Shown here: positions 51,975-62,251 of the stretch, one piece after another
Numbering within the stretch: position 1 is the first letter of the stretch
Layout of the letters: the number at the start of each line of letters is the position of its first letter
NCBI RefSeq assembly: GCF_009740395.1
Contig: NZ_WOXT01000002.1
Span: 124,001-188,000 of the forward strand
Source: Noviluteimonas gilva
Lineage (GTDB): Bacteria; Pseudomonadota; Gammaproteobacteria; Xanthomonadales; Xanthomonadaceae
Length of the DNA: 64,000 nucleotides
Reading direction: 5' to 3'
Position numbers and translations under genes: made by a program
The notes under the pieces: generated by a model
Told to the model about the DNA's origin: nothing
The model's database searches: none
Seen by the model: only the letters and a program-made list of their open reading frames with translations

Positions 51975-54002
51975 ATGACACACGCGCACGAGCCGACGGC
52001 TTCGGTCGAAGCCGCGCTGGCCCACGCTTCGCGATTGCTGTCGACGGATCCGGCGCTCGCCGGCCGGCAGGCGGCGGAAATCCTGCGGGTCGTCGATGGC
52101 CATCCGGTCGCGCTGCTGTTGCTCGGTGCTTCGCGCAATGCCTGCGGCGATGCCGAAGGTGCCGCGCGCATCCTCGAACCCCTGGCGCGCGAGCAACCCA
52201 AGTCGCCGGCCGTGCAACTCGAACTCGGCATCGCGCTCGGCCGTGGCGGCCGCGGCGACGATGCGGTCGCCGCGTTGCGTCGCGCGGTCGCGCTGAAGCC
52301 GGAATTGCCGCGCGCGTGGCTCGCGCTCGGCGACCACCTGTCCGCGATCGGCGATCTCGCCGGCGCCGAAGAAGCCTACGCCACGCACCTCGTGCATTCG
52401 GTGCGCGAGCCGAAGTTGATGCAGGCCGCCGCCGCGTTGCAGGCCAATCGCATTCCCGACGCCGAAGCGCTGCTGCGCGATCACCTGCGCGCCTCGCCCA
52501 CCGACGCCCCGGCGCTGCGCATGCTCGCCGAGACGCAGGCACGCATGGGCCGCATCGACGAAGCCGAATCGCTGCTCGCGCGCTGCCTGGAACTCGTGCC
52601 GGGTTTCGACGCGGCGCGCCATCACTACGCGATGGTGTTGCATCGTGCGAACAAGCCGGTCGAGTCGCTCGCCGAAGTCGACGCGCTGCTCGCCAAGGAT
52701 CCCGCGAACGCCGGCTACCGAAACCTGCGCGCGGTCGTCCTGTGCCGCACCGGCGATTACGACGCCGCCATTCCGGTGTACGAAGCCCTCGTGCGCGAAT
52801 ACCCGCACCAGGCGCGCTTGTGGCTGAGTTACGGTCACGCGTTGAAGACTGCGGGCAACACCGCGCGGGCCATCGAGGCCTATCGCGAAGCCGCGCGCCT
52901 GGAACCGCGCTTCGGCGATGCGTGGTGGAGCCTGGCCAACCTCAAGACTTTCCGCTTCACGCCCGAAGATCTCGCGACGATCCGCGCGCAACTCGCGCGC
53001 AGCGAACTCGCGCCCGACGACCGCCTGCACCTGGATTTCGCGCTCGGCAAGGCGTTGGAGGACGCGGGTGAATACGCCGCGTCCTTCGAACACTATCGTC
53101 GCGGCAACACGCAGCGCGTCGCCATCATCCCGTGGGTGCCCGCGGACAACACCGCGCGCGTGCGCAAGGCGATCGCGACGTACACGCCGGAGTTCTTCGC
53201 GCAACGCGATGGCAGCGGCAGCGATGCGCGCGACCCGATCTTCATCGTCGGCATGCCGCGCGCCGGTTCGACGCTGGTCGAACAAATCCTCTCCAGCCAT
53301 CCCGATGTCGAAGGGACGATGGAGTTGCCCGACCTGTTGTCGATGACGAAGGAATTGCGTCGTCGCGGCGAAGCGGTGGGGGCGCGCCATTACCACGACG
53401 TTCTGCCCACGCTGGACCTCGACGAATTCCGCGCCATCGGCGAGGAATACCTCGAGCGCACGCGCATCCATCGCAAGGCCGGCGCGCCGTTGTTCATCGA
53501 CAAGATGCCGAACAACTTCCAGCACGTCGGCCTGATCCACCTGGCCTTGCCGAACGCGCGGATCATCGACGCGCGGCGCCATCCGCTCGCCTGCGGGTTC
53601 TCGTTGTTCAAGCAACAGTTCGCGCGCGGGCAGGATTTCAGCTTCCGGCTGGAAGACATCGGCCTTTATTACCGCGATTACGTTGCGTTGATGGCGCATT
53701 TCGACGCGGTGCTGCCCGGCCGGGTGCATCGCGTGCATTACGAAACGATGGTCGAGGACACCGAGCAGGAAGTGCGTCGCCTGCTCGATTACTGCGGCCT
53801 GCCGTTCGATCCCGCGTGCCTGCGCTTCTTCGAGAACGACCGTCCGGTGCGGACGGCGAGTTCGGAACAGGTGCGCCAACCGATCTACCGCGAAGGCCTG
53901 GACCAGTGGCGTCATTACGCGCCTTGGTTGGCCCCGCTGGAGGAAGCCTTGGGGCCGGTGCTGGCGGCGTATCCGTCGGTGCCGCCGCGCCTGCTCGACT
54001 GA
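51975..54002 (+). CDS. TPR-containing sulfotransferase family protein
   Basis: 675 residues. TPR-like helices cover about 15-330 (for example AVALKPELPRAWLALGDHLS, AIEAYREAARLEPRFGDAWW). The sulfotransferase domain begins with the PAPS 5'-phosphosulfate loop IFIVGMPRAGSTLVEQIL near residue 424; the 3'-phosphate site is NARIIDARRHPLACGFS. It could sulfate tyrosine, a glycan or a secreted small molecule. ATG 51975 was chosen; a TTG at 51954 is weaker. A TonB-dependent receptor follows after 32 bp. Confidence 0.85.
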   Translation: MTHAHEPTASVEAALAHASRLLSTDPALAGRQAAEILRVVDGHPVALLLLGASRNACGDAEGAARILEPLAREQPKSPAVQLELGIALGRGGRGDDAVAALRRAVALKPELPRAWLALGDHLSAIGDLAGAEEAYATHLVHSVREPKLMQAAAALQANRIPDAEALLRDHLRASPTDAPALRMLAETQARMGRIDEAESLLARCLELVPGFDAARHHYAMVLHRANKPVESLAEVDALLAKDPANAGYRNLRAVVLCRTGDYDAAIPVYEALVREYPHQARLWLSYGHALKTAGNTARAIEAYREAARLEPRFGDAWWSLANLKTFRFTPEDLATIRAQLARSELAPDDRLHLDFALGKALEDAGEYAASFEHYRRGNTQRVAIIPWVPADNTARVRKAIATYTPEFFAQRDGSGSDARDPIFIVGMPRAGSTLVEQILSSHPDVEGTMELPDLLSMTKELRRRGEAVGARHYHDVLPTLDLDEFRAIGEEYLERTRIHRKAGAPLFIDKMPNNFQHVGLIHLALPNARIIDARRHPLACGFSLFKQQFARGQDFSFRLEDIGLYYRDYVALMAHFDAVLPGRVHRVHYETMVEDTEQEVRRLLDYCGLPFDPACLRFFENDRPVRTASSEQVRQPIYREGLDQWRHYAPWLAPLEEALGPVLAAYPSVPPRLLD

Positions 54003-54034
54003 GTTTGTTCACAACAAAGGGAGGGAAGGGGAAA

Positions 54035-56611
54035 ATGGGAATTTCAAACACACGTCGCGTGTCCGCGCGGCGGCCGCTTGCGAGGCACGCGCTCGCCATG
54101 GCGGTGATCATCGGTTGCCAGGCAGGTGTCGCGTTCGCGCAGGAGGCACAGCAGACCGAGCAGGCCTCGCAGCAGGCGGCAAGCCAGGCCGCCGACGCCG
54201 CAAGACAGGCGGCCGATCAGGCTGCGCAAGGTCAATCGCGCACCGCAACGCTCGAGACGGTGACCGTCACCGCGCAGAAGCGCGCGGAAGATTTGCAGAA
54301 GGTGCCGATCAGCATCCAGGCGATCAGCAGCGAAACGCTCGAGCAGCACCAGGTTTCGAACTTCCAGGATTACGTGAAGCTGCTGCCCAGCGTCACCTTC
54401 GGCACGGCCGGCGGCGGCGTGTTCTCTGGCCCGGGCTTCCTGCAGGTGTACATGCGCGGCGTGGCCAGCGGCGGCGACGGCAACCATTCCGGTTCGCAGC
54501 CCAGCGTCGGCGTTTACCTCGACGAACAGCCGATCACCACGATCACCGGCGCGCTCGACGTGCACATGTACGACATCGCGCGCGTCGAAGCGCTCGCCGG
54601 TCCGCAGGGCACGCTGTACGGCGCGAGCTCGCAGTCGGGCACGCTGCGCATCATCACGAACAAGCCGGATGCATCGGGCTTCGCGGCGAGCGCGGCGGCC
54701 GAGCTCAACGTGGTCGAGGACGGCGGCATCGGCCACGTGCTCGAAGGCATGGTCAACGTGCCGATCGCAAGCAACGCGGCGATCCGCGTCGTGGGCTGGA
54801 ACCGCCACGATGCCGGCTATGTCGACAACCGGCCGGGCACGCGCGTGTTCCCGACTTCGGGGATCGTGCAGAACAACGACCTGCTCGCCGACGCCAACTA
54901 CAACGAAGCCAACGCCACCGGCGCGCGCGTCGCGCTGAAGTGGGACATCACCGACGAATGGTCGGTGACGCCGATGATCATGGGCCAGCGGCAGACCGCG
55001 ACGGGCAGCACCGGTTGGGATCCGAGCGTCGGCGAGTTCGAAGTCAACCACGCCTATCCCGAATCCTCGCGCGACACCTGGAACCAGGCCGCGCTGACGG
55101 TGCAGGGCAAGATCGGCAACTTCGACATCACGTACGCTTTCGGCCACCTCAACCGCAACGTCGAATCGGAAGCCGACTACAGCGACTACGGCTTCTGGTA
55201 CGACACGCTGCGTGGTTACGGCGCGTACTTCTACGACGACGACGGCGCGCTGGTGAATCCTTCGCAGTACATCCAGGCGAAGGATGCCTATCGCATGACC
55301 AGCCACGAGCTGCGCGTCGCATCGCCGGCGGACAATCGCCTGCGCTTCGTCGGCGGTCTGTTCTGGCAGCAGCACAAGCACGACATCGAACAGCGCTACA
55401 GGATCGACGGCCTCGCGACCGTGCTGTCCGTCGGCGGCTGGGAAGACACGATCTGGTTGACCGAGCAGGATCGCGAAGACCAGGACGAAGCGGTGTTCGG
55501 CGAACTCACCTTCGACATCACCGATGCCTGGCACGTCACCGCCGGTGGCCGCTGGTTCCGCGCACGCAACAGCCTGAAGGGCTATTACGGGTTCGGCATC
55601 GGCTATTCGTCGGGCGGCGATCCGCCGTACGGTGAAGGCGCGTGCTTCGCGCAATACGGCGATGACCGCTCGGCGTGGATTCCGTACGAAAACGCGCCCT
55701 GCCTGGTCAACGACCGCGAAGTGCGCGAGTCCGGTTCGCTCGGCCGCCTCAACGTGACCTGGGACCTGAGCGACTCCAAGTTGCTGTACGCGACGTATTC
55801 GGAAGGTTATCGACCCGGCGGTATCAATCGTCGTGGCACGGTGCCGCCGTACGTCTCGGATTACCTGAAGAACTACGAGTTCGGCTGGAAGACGATGTGG
55901 CTGGACAAGCGCCTGGCCTGGAACGGCGCGCTGTTCCACCAGAATTGGGACGACTTCCAGTTCTCCTACCTGGGCGCGAACGGCCTGACGGAAATCCGCA
56001 ATGCGGGTGCCGCGCAGATCGACGGCCTGGAAATGGAACTGCAGTGGGCGGTGACCTACAACTTCATGCTCACCGGCGGCGTGGCGTTCTACGACGCGAC
56101 GTTGTCGGAGGACTACTGCGGTTACGGCGATCTCGCGGGCAACCCGATCAGCGTCTGTCCGCCGGGTTCGTTCAATCCGTCGACGGGCGAGATCAACGAC
56201 ATCGGCCCGCAGGCGGTGAAGGGCGATCGCTTGCCGATCACGCCGCGCTTCAAGGGCAACCTCACGGGTCGTTACTCGTGGGATGTCGGCGAGTACGAAG
56301 CCTACGCGCAGGGTGCGCTCTTCCACGTGGGCGATCGCACGCAGGATCTGCGCGATCTCGAACGCGGCGTGGTGGGCACCGATTTCAGCTTCACTCCGTA
56401 CCAGCACCTGGACGCGTACACGACACTCGATGTGTCGACGGGCTTCCAGCGCGGGTCGTGGAAGCTGGACTTCTTCATCCGGAACGTGACGAACGAACTG
56501 GGTGACCTGACGCACTTCGCCGAGTGCAACATCGCGGTCTGCGGCGCACAGCCGTACACCGTGAGTACGCCGCCGAGGACGTTCGGCGTGCGTTGGTCGC
56601 GCGATTTCTAA
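54035..56611 (+). CDS. TonB-dependent outer-membrane receptor
   Basis: 858 residues. Signal peptide ending AFA (36), then a Gln/Ala-rich linker (37-66), the TonB-box-like LETVTVTAQKR and the plug: VPISIQAISSETLEQHQV, LPSVTFGTAGGG, VEALAGPQGTLYGASSQSGTLRI. The barrel ends in the aromatic C-terminus FGVRWSRDF. The plug and barrel resemble receptors of the iron-siderophore/glycan (IroN/Oar-like) type, ligand unknown. Strong AGGGAAGGGG ribosome binding site. It may import a sulfated or glycan substrate given its upstream partner; this is inferred. Confidence 0.9.
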   Translation: MGISNTRRVSARRPLARHALAMAVIIGCQAGVAFAQEAQQTEQASQQAASQAADAARQAADQAAQGQSRTATLETVTVTAQKRAEDLQKVPISIQAISSETLEQHQVSNFQDYVKLLPSVTFGTAGGGVFSGPGFLQVYMRGVASGGDGNHSGSQPSVGVYLDEQPITTITGALDVHMYDIARVEALAGPQGTLYGASSQSGTLRIITNKPDASGFAASAAAELNVVEDGGIGHVLEGMVNVPIASNAAIRVVGWNRHDAGYVDNRPGTRVFPTSGIVQNNDLLADANYNEANATGARVALKWDITDEWSVTPMIMGQRQTATGSTGWDPSVGEFEVNHAYPESSRDTWNQAALTVQGKIGNFDITYAFGHLNRNVESEADYSDYGFWYDTLRGYGAYFYDDDGALVNPSQYIQAKDAYRMTSHELRVASPADNRLRFVGGLFWQQHKHDIEQRYRIDGLATVLSVGGWEDTIWLTEQDREDQDEAVFGELTFDITDAWHVTAGGRWFRARNSLKGYYGFGIGYSSGGDPPYGEGACFAQYGDDRSAWIPYENAPCLVNDREVRESGSLGRLNVTWDLSDSKLLYATYSEGYRPGGINRRGTVPPYVSDYLKNYEFGWKTMWLDKRLAWNGALFHQNWDDFQFSYLGANGLTEIRNAGAAQIDGLEMELQWAVTYNFMLTGGVAFYDATLSEDYCGYGDLAGNPISVCPPGSFNPSTGEINDIGPQAVKGDRLPITPRFKGNLTGRYSWDVGEYEAYAQGALFHVGDRTQDLRDLERGVVGTDFSFTPYQHLDAYTTLDVSTGFQRGSWKLDFFIRNVTNELGDLTHFAECNIAVCGAQPYTVSTPPRTFGVRWSRDF

Positions 56612-56624
56612 AGTTGAATCCGGT

Positions 56625-56647
56625 CCCCGCCAGCCAGGCTGGCGGGG
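56625..56647 (+). terminator. Perfect 11-bp GC hairpin after the TonB-dependent receptor
   Basis: CCCCGCCAGCC/GGCTGGCGGGG (56625-56635 with 56637-56647) is a 23-base palindrome around a single A. It starts 13 bases after the stop; no T run follows, so termination is probable but not certain. Confidence 0.5.
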
Positions 56648-56684
56648 CTCCGGCTACACTCCCCCCACCACAGGGGAGCCCCGC

Positions 56685-58190
56685 ATGACCGCCAGCACAC
56701 CGCTCGTCGTCACCTTCGCCATCTACTTGCTCGCGATGGTCGCCATCGGCGTGATTGCCTGGCGTTCGACCAAGAGTTTCGACGACTACATCCTCGGCGG
56801 GCGTTCGCTGGGCAGCTACGTCACCGCGTTGTCGGCCGGCGCGTCCGACATGAGCGGTTGGTTGCTCCTCGGTTTACCGGGTGCGTTGTTCCTGGGCGGC
56901 TTGTCGGAAGGCTGGATCGCCGTCGGCCTGATCCTCGGCGCGTGGGCCAACTGGAAGTTCGTTGCAGGTCCCCTGCGCGTGTACACCGAGCGCACGAAGA
57001 ACGCGCTTACGCTGCCCGATTACTTCACCCATCGCTTCGACGATCGCTCGCGGATCCTGCGCGTTCTGTCGGCGCTGGTGATCCTCGTGTTCTTCGCCGT
57101 GTATTGCGCGAGCGGCATCGTGGCCGGTGCACGCCTGTTCGAAAGCGTGTTCGGCGTGCCGTATGCGCAAGCCCTGTGGTGGGGCGCGGCGGCGACGATC
57201 CTCTACACGCTGGTCGGTGGGTTCCTCGCGGTGAGTTGGACCGACACGGTGCAAGCTTCGCTGATGATCTTCGCGCTGGTGCTCACGCCGGTGGTGGTGA
57301 TCATCGGTACGGGCGGCTTCGATGAAAGCATGATGCTGATTCGCTCCATCGACCCGGCGAAGCTCGATCCCTTCAAGGGCGGCGCGCTCGGCGTCGTCGG
57401 CATCGTGTCGCTGCTGGCGTGGGGCCTTGGGTATTTCGGGCAGCCGCACATCCTGGCGCGCTTCATGGCGGCCGACGATTTGCGTTCGATCCCGAAGGCG
57501 CGCCGCATCGGCATGACGTGGATGATCCTGTGCCTGTTCGGCGCGATGGCGGTGGGTTTCTTCGGCATCGCGTACTTCGCCGCGCATCCGGGCGGCGAGG
57601 CGGTGAAGGCCAATCCCGAACGCGTGTTCATCGTGCTGTCGAACCTGCTGTTCAATCCGTGGATCGCGGGCGTGCTGTTGTCGGCGATCCTCGCGGCGAT
57701 CATGAGCACGCTGTCGTGCCAGTTGCTCGTGTGTTCGAGTGCGCTGACCGAAGACTTCTACAAGGGGTTCCTGCGGCCGAAGGCCTCGCAGCGCGAGCTG
57801 GTGTGGTTCGGCCGCGCGATGGTGCTCGCGGTGTCGCTGCTGTCGATCTGGATCGCGCGCGATCCCGAATCGCGCGTGCTCGGTTTGGTGAGCTATGCGT
57901 GGGCGGGCTTCGGCGCGGCGTTCGGGCCGGTCGTGTTGTTCTCGCTGTTCTGGTCGCGCATGACGCGCAACGGCGCGCTCGCGGGCATGGTCGTCGGTGC
58001 GCTCACGGTCATCCTGTGGAAGCAGATCGCGGTGGATCAGTACGGCAGCGCGCTGTACGAAATGGTGCCGGGCTTCGCCGCCGCAGCGGTCGCGATCGTG
58101 CTCGCGAGCCTGCTCGACCGCGTGCCGGTGGAGTCGGTGCAAGCCACGCACGCGCAGGTGCATGCCGCGCTTGCCGAGAACGGCTACTGA
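56685..58190 (+). CDS. putP: Sodium/proline symporter PutP
   Basis: 501 residues, about 13 membrane helices of the SSS family. DDYILGGRSLGSYVTALSAGASDMSGWLLLGLPG carries the sodium-site segment of PutP; ILARFMAADDLRSIPKARRIGM and YAWAGFGAAFGPVVLFSLFWSRMTRNGA are family signatures. Imports proline with Na+. Followed by miaA after 3 bp. Confidence 0.93.
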   Translation: MTASTPLVVTFAIYLLAMVAIGVIAWRSTKSFDDYILGGRSLGSYVTALSAGASDMSGWLLLGLPGALFLGGLSEGWIAVGLILGAWANWKFVAGPLRVYTERTKNALTLPDYFTHRFDDRSRILRVLSALVILVFFAVYCASGIVAGARLFESVFGVPYAQALWWGAAATILYTLVGGFLAVSWTDTVQASLMIFALVLTPVVVIIGTGGFDESMMLIRSIDPAKLDPFKGGALGVVGIVSLLAWGLGYFGQPHILARFMAADDLRSIPKARRIGMTWMILCLFGAMAVGFFGIAYFAAHPGGEAVKANPERVFIVLSNLLFNPWIAGVLLSAILAAIMSTLSCQLLVCSSALTEDFYKGFLRPKASQRELVWFGRAMVLAVSLLSIWIARDPESRVLGLVSYAWAGFGAAFGPVVLFSLFWSRMTRNGALAGMVVGALTVILWKQIAVDQYGSALYEMVPGFAAAAVAIVLASLLDRVPVESVQATHAQVHAALAENGY

Positions 58191-58193
58191 GCG

Positions 58194-59141
58194 ATGGAGG
58201 ACCGCCGCCCGCGCGCGCTCGCCATCGCGGGGCCGACGGCATCGGGCAAGACCGCGTTCGCGCTGGAATGCGCGGCGCGGTTCGACGGCGAGATCGTCAG
58301 CGTGGATTCGGCGCTGGTCTATCGCGGCCTCGACATCGGCGCCGCCAAGCCGTCGCCTGAAGAACGCGCGCAGGTCGCGCATCACCTGATCGATGTGCGC
58401 GATCCGTGGGAGACGTATTCGGCGGCCGAGTTCGCGCGCGATGCGCGTATCGCAATCGACGACATCCTCGCGCGCGGCAAGACACCGATCCTCGCCGGCG
58501 GCACCGGCCTGTACTTCCACGCGCTGTTGCACGGCCTGGCGCCGATGCCCGATGCCGATCCGGCGTTGCGCGCGCAGATCGCGGAAGAAGCGGCGCAGCG
58601 CGGCTGGCCCGCGATGCACGCGTCGCTCGCGCAAGTCGATCCCGACGCCGCGCGCCGCATCCACGCCACCGATCCGCAACGCATCCAGCGCGCGCTGGAG
58701 GTGTATCGCGCCAGTGGACGCCCGATTTCCGAATGGCAGCGCATGCATGCGCGCCACCGCCCGCCCGTGCGCGTGTTCAAGCTCGTGCTCGCGCCGCGCG
58801 AGCGCGCGGTGCTGCACGAGCGCATCGCGCGCCGGTTCGACGCGATGCTCGACGCAGGTTTCCTCGACGAAGTCCGTCGCCTGCGCGCGCTTCCCGAACT
58901 CCAGCGCCATCCCGCGCCGCTGGACCTACCCGCGATCCGCGCCGTCGGCTATCGGCAGGCGTGGGAGTTTCTTGAAGGGCAGGGCGACGCGGCCGCATTT
59001 CGCGAGCGCGCGATCGCCGCCACGCGCCAGCTCGCGAAGCGCCAATGGACGTGGTTGCGCGGCGAGCTGGACGCCGTGTGGCGCGATCCCGCGACGGACG
59101 CAAGCGACCTGCGCCGACTCGCGCAGACGTTCCTCTCCTGA
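58194..59141 (+). CDS. miaA: tRNA dimethylallyltransferase
   Basis: 315 residues. P-loop GPTASGKT (13-20), [57 protein letters not shown] and the C-terminal [12 protein letters not shown] motif. Prenylates A37 of tRNAs reading UNN codons. Start of the conserved miaA-hfq-hflX-hflK-hflC block. Confidence 0.96.
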   Translation: MEDRRPRALAIAGPTASGKTAFALECAARFDGEIVSVDSALVYRGLDIGAAKPSPEERAQVAHHLIDVRDPWETYSAAEFARDARIAIDDILARGKTPILAGGTGLYFHALLHGLAPMPDADPALRAQIAEEAAQRGWPAMHASLAQVDPDAARRIHATDPQRIQRALEVYRASGRPISEWQRMHARHRPPVRVFKLVLAPRERAVLHERIARRFDAMLDAGFLDEVRRLRALPELQRHPAPLDLPAIRAVGYRQAWEFLEGQGDAAAFRERAIAATRQLAKRQWTWLRGELDAVWRDPATDASDLRRLAQTFLS

Positions 59142-59149
59142 CGGCTCCC

Positions 59150-59198
59150 ATCCCCCTTCCAAGGGGGATCGAGCGCGCAAAGCGCGCTCGAGGGGGAT
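59150..59198. repeat. Double-hairpin intergenic repeat, copy c
   Basis: Stem one ATCCCCCTT/AAGGGGGAT (59150-59158 with 59161-59169), stem two CGAGCGCGC/GCGCGCTCG (59170-59178 with 59182-59190, loop AAA), then AGGGGGAT to 59198. Begins 9 bp after the miaA stop; may terminate miaA or separate it from the hfq promoter region. Confidence 0.75.
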
Positions 59199-59357
59199 AA
59201 CGCCCCGGCAGAACCCACAACCGGGACCTCCGTCATGCGCGCCGGCACCGGCGGGCCGTGTACGATTCAGCCTGTCGCCGCCGCGGGGAGTGCGGGTCGG
59301 GCGATGCGCGGTGGCCTGCCGCGTTCGGCACACACAACAACAATTGGGGGAACACCC

Positions 59358-59639
59358 ATGTCCAAGGGCCAATCTTTGCAGGATCCTTTCCTGAACGCGC
59401 TGCGCCGCGAACGCGTCCCGGTCTCCATCTACCTGGTCAACGGCATCAAGCTCCAGGGCACGATCGAGTCCTTCGACCAATTCGTCGTCCTGTTGCGCAA
59501 CACCGTCAGCCAGATGGTCTACAAGCACGCGATCTCCACCGTCGTGCCGGCGCGCAACGTGCGCGTGGGCCCGGGCGGCGGCTACGTGCAGGCGGCCGAC
59601 GGCAGCACCGAAGAAGTCGGCACGGACGAGGAACAGTAA
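59358..59639 (+). CDS. hfq: RNA chaperone Hfq
   Basis: 93 residues. [40 protein letters not shown] (Sm1) and [10 protein letters not shown] (Sm2, with the YKHA motif of the proximal face) are canonical; the tail after 70 is short and acidic. Promotes pairing of small RNAs with mRNAs. ATG 59358 lies after GGGGGAACACCC. The 216-bp gap to miaA, which holds repeat copy c, probably includes its own promoter. Confidence 0.97.
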   Translation: MSKGQSLQDPFLNALRRERVPVSIYLVNGIKLQGTIESFDQFVVLLRNTVSQMVYKHAISTVVPARNVRVGPGGGYVQAADGSTEEVGTDEEQ

Positions 59640-59681
59640 GCACTCCCGTGCTTTTCGCGCGGTGTGGTGTAAAACCCCTGC

Positions 59682-61007
59682 ATGTTCGAACGTAGCAAGA
59701 AGGGCGAGACCGCCCTGCTGATCCAGCCGCATCGTGGGGGCCTCGACGATGGCGCCGTGGAAGAGTTCGCCGACCTGGCGCGCTCGGCCGGCGCCAAAGT
59801 TGCGCACCTGATGACCGCGCGCATCGATCGGCCCAATCCCGCCACGCTCATCGGCAGCGGCAAGCTCGAGGAAGTGAAGGCCGCCGCCGATGCGACCGGC
59901 GCCGACCTCGTGCTCGTCAACCATCCGCTGAGCCCCGTGCAGGAACGCAATCTCGAGAAGGCGCTGGAGCGGCGCGTCGTCGATCGCACCGGCCTGATCC
60001 TCGACATCTTCGCGCAACGCGCGCGCAGCCACGAAGGCAAGCTGCAGGTCGAACTCGCGCAGTTGCGCCACATGGCCACGCGCCTGGTGCGCGGGTGGAC
60101 CCACCTGGAACGCCAGCGCGGCGGTGCGATCGGTTTGCGCGGTCCCGGCGAAACGCAGTTGGAAACCGACCGTCGACTGCTGCAGAAGCGCGTCGAACAA
60201 TTGCAGCGTCGCCTGGAAAAAGTCGAAGTGCAGCGCACGCAGATGCGGCGCGCACGCGTGCGCAGCGAGCTGCCGCGCGTTGCCCTCGTGGGTTACACCA
60301 ACGCAGGCAAGTCGACGCTGTTCAACGCACTCACCGGCGCCGATGCGTACGCGGCGGATCTGTTGTTCGCCACGCTCGATCCCACCGTGCGCCGCATTGC
60401 GCTGCCCGGTGGTTCGGTCGTGCTCGCCGACACCGTCGGCTTCGTGCGCGATCTGCCGCATGAACTCGTCGCTGCATTCCGTTCGACCCTCGCCGAAGCG
60501 CGCGAAGCCGATCTGCTGCTGCACGTGATCGACGCCGCCGATCCGTTGCGCGAAGAGCGCATCGCGCAAGTCGACGAGGTCCTCGAAGAAATCGGTGCGG
60601 GCGACATCCCGCAGTTGCTCGTCTACAACAAGATCGATCGCATCGATGGCGCTGAAGCGCGCCACGACCTGCCGACCGACGGCCACGATCACGTCCATCC
60701 CCAGGCCGCGCGCGAACGTGTGTGGCTCTCCGCGCGCGACCGCGATGGCCTGGACCTGCTGCGCGATGCCCTCGGCGCGCGCCTCGGATTGCGCCGCGTC
60801 TCCGGCGAAGTGCAGCTGCCCCCGGGCGCCGGGCGCCTGCGCGCGCGGCTGCACGAGCTGGGTGCGGTGCTCGCCGAGCACCACGACGAGCACGGCTGGA
60901 CCCTCAGCCTGGACCTGGCCGAGGCCGACGCGGCGCGCATCGTGGCCCACGCCTACGGCGAGCCGTTACGGCCGCTCTTGCCTGAGGGCGCGTCGGCCCC
61001 AACGTAG
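59682..61007 (+). CDS. hflX: GTPase HflX
   Basis: 441 residues. N-terminal HflX domain (LDDGAVEEFADLARSAGAKV), the glycine-rich linker RGPGETQLETDRRLL, G1 ALVGYTNAGKSTLFNAL, G3 LADTVGFVRDLPHELVAAF and G4 YNKID. It splits stalled or hibernating ribosomes. Downstream 140 bp before hflK contain TAGAAT (61070-61075), a possible -10, so hflK may have its own promoter. Confidence 0.95.
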   Translation: MFERSKKGETALLIQPHRGGLDDGAVEEFADLARSAGAKVAHLMTARIDRPNPATLIGSGKLEEVKAAADATGADLVLVNHPLSPVQERNLEKALERRVVDRTGLILDIFAQRARSHEGKLQVELAQLRHMATRLVRGWTHLERQRGGAIGLRGPGETQLETDRRLLQKRVEQLQRRLEKVEVQRTQMRRARVRSELPRVALVGYTNAGKSTLFNALTGADAYAADLLFATLDPTVRRIALPGGSVVLADTVGFVRDLPHELVAAFRSTLAEAREADLLLHVIDAADPLREERIAQVDEVLEEIGAGDIPQLLVYNKIDRIDGAEARHDLPTDGHDHVHPQAARERVWLSARDRDGLDLLRDALGARLGLRRVSGEVQLPPGAGRLRARLHELGAVLAEHHDEHGWTLSLDLAEADAARIVAHAYGEPLRPLLPEGASAPT

Positions 61008-61147
61008 TCCTTGCTGGTTTTGATGCCGGCCGGTTTCGGGGTCGCCCCTCCTGTTGGGGATCTCCGGTTTAGAATCGGCCGGTTCGTGCGCGCCCGATCG
61101 CGCCAGCCTCCGGCGGGGGAGTTGCCCCGCGGCCCACAGGAGCGTGC

Positions 61148-62251
61148 ATGGCCTGGAATACCCCCGGCGGTTCGTCGAACAAGGACGGCCGCAACCCCTG
61201 GCAGCAACGGCGCGGTGGCGGCGGCGGTTTCGACCGCTACCTCGAACCCCTGCGCGGCCTCTTCGGGGGCAACGGCGGCAGCATCGGCCGCTGGATCGCC
61301 GTGCTGCTCGTCCTGTGGCTCGCCTTCAACACCTTCGTGCTGGTGACCGAACAGCAGCGCGGCGTCGTGCTGCGCTTCGGCCAGTTCGCCCGCGTGCTGC
61401 AGCCCGGCCCGCACTTCAAGTGGCCCTGGCCGATCGAACGCGTCACCAAGGTCGAGGCCACGCAGATCCGGACGTTCAACGAGACCGTGCCGGTGCTCAC
61501 GCGCGACGAGAACATCGTGCGCGTGGAGATCAACGTGCAGTACAGCGTCGCCGATCCGCAGCAGTACCTGTTCAGCAGCCGCGACGCCGGTCGCGTGCTC
61601 GAACAGGCCGCGCTCAGCACCGTGCGCGAACAGGTCGGCCGCTCCACGCTCGACACCGTGCTCGGCGCGCGCAGCGCCTTGTCGGTGACGGCCAAGCAGC
61701 GCCTGCAGGCCTCGCTCGATGCGTACAAGACCGGCCTGGTCGTCTCGGAACTCAACCTGCCCAACGCGCGTCCGCCGGATGAAGTGAAGCCCGCGTTCGA
61801 CGACGTCAACAGCGCGCAGCAGGAAAAGGAAAAGACGATCAGCGAATCGCTCGCGTACGCGGCGAAGGTCGTGCCCGAAGCGCGCGGCCAGGCGGCGCAG
61901 ATCCGCACCGGCGCGCAGGGCTATCGCACCGCGATCATCGCGCGCGCCACCGGTGACGCCGAGCGCTTCTCGCTGCTCGTCGACCAGTACAAGGGCGCGC
62001 CCGACGTGACGCGCAAGCGCCTGTGGCTGGAAACGCTGCAGGACGTGTTCACCCGCAACCGCAAGATCGTGGGCGACGGCCGCCAGTTGCTGTATGTCCC
62101 GCTGGGTGCGCAGAACGCGCCCGCCGGTTCGGTGGCGTCCACGCCGCCGGTCGTGCCGGTCGAATCGGTGGCACCGACGTCCGAAACGCTCGGCGCCGAA
62201 GGCCGCCCGACGCGTAATCCCCGCACCGGCCGCGAGGAGGAATCGCGATGA
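61148..62251 (+). CDS. hflK: FtsH protease activity modulator HflK
   Basis: 367 residues. A Gly-rich cytoplasmic N-terminus precedes one membrane helix (about 48-66) and a band-7/SPFH domain (TEQQRGVVLRFGQFARVLQPGPHFKWPWP, then the coiled-coil region 200-300). With HflC it forms the cage around FtsH. Overlaps hflC by 4 bp. Confidence 0.95.
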   Translation: MAWNTPGGSSNKDGRNPWQQRRGGGGGFDRYLEPLRGLFGGNGGSIGRWIAVLLVLWLAFNTFVLVTEQQRGVVLRFGQFARVLQPGPHFKWPWPIERVTKVEATQIRTFNETVPVLTRDENIVRVEINVQYSVADPQQYLFSSRDAGRVLEQAALSTVREQVGRSTLDTVLGARSALSVTAKQRLQASLDAYKTGLVVSELNLPNARPPDEVKPAFDDVNSAQQEKEKTISESLAYAAKVVPEARGQAAQIRTGAQGYRTAIIARATGDAERFSLLVDQYKGAPDVTRKRLWLETLQDVFTRNRKIVGDGRQLLYVPLGAQNAPAGSVASTPPVVPVESVAPTSETLGAEGRPTRNPRTGREEESR

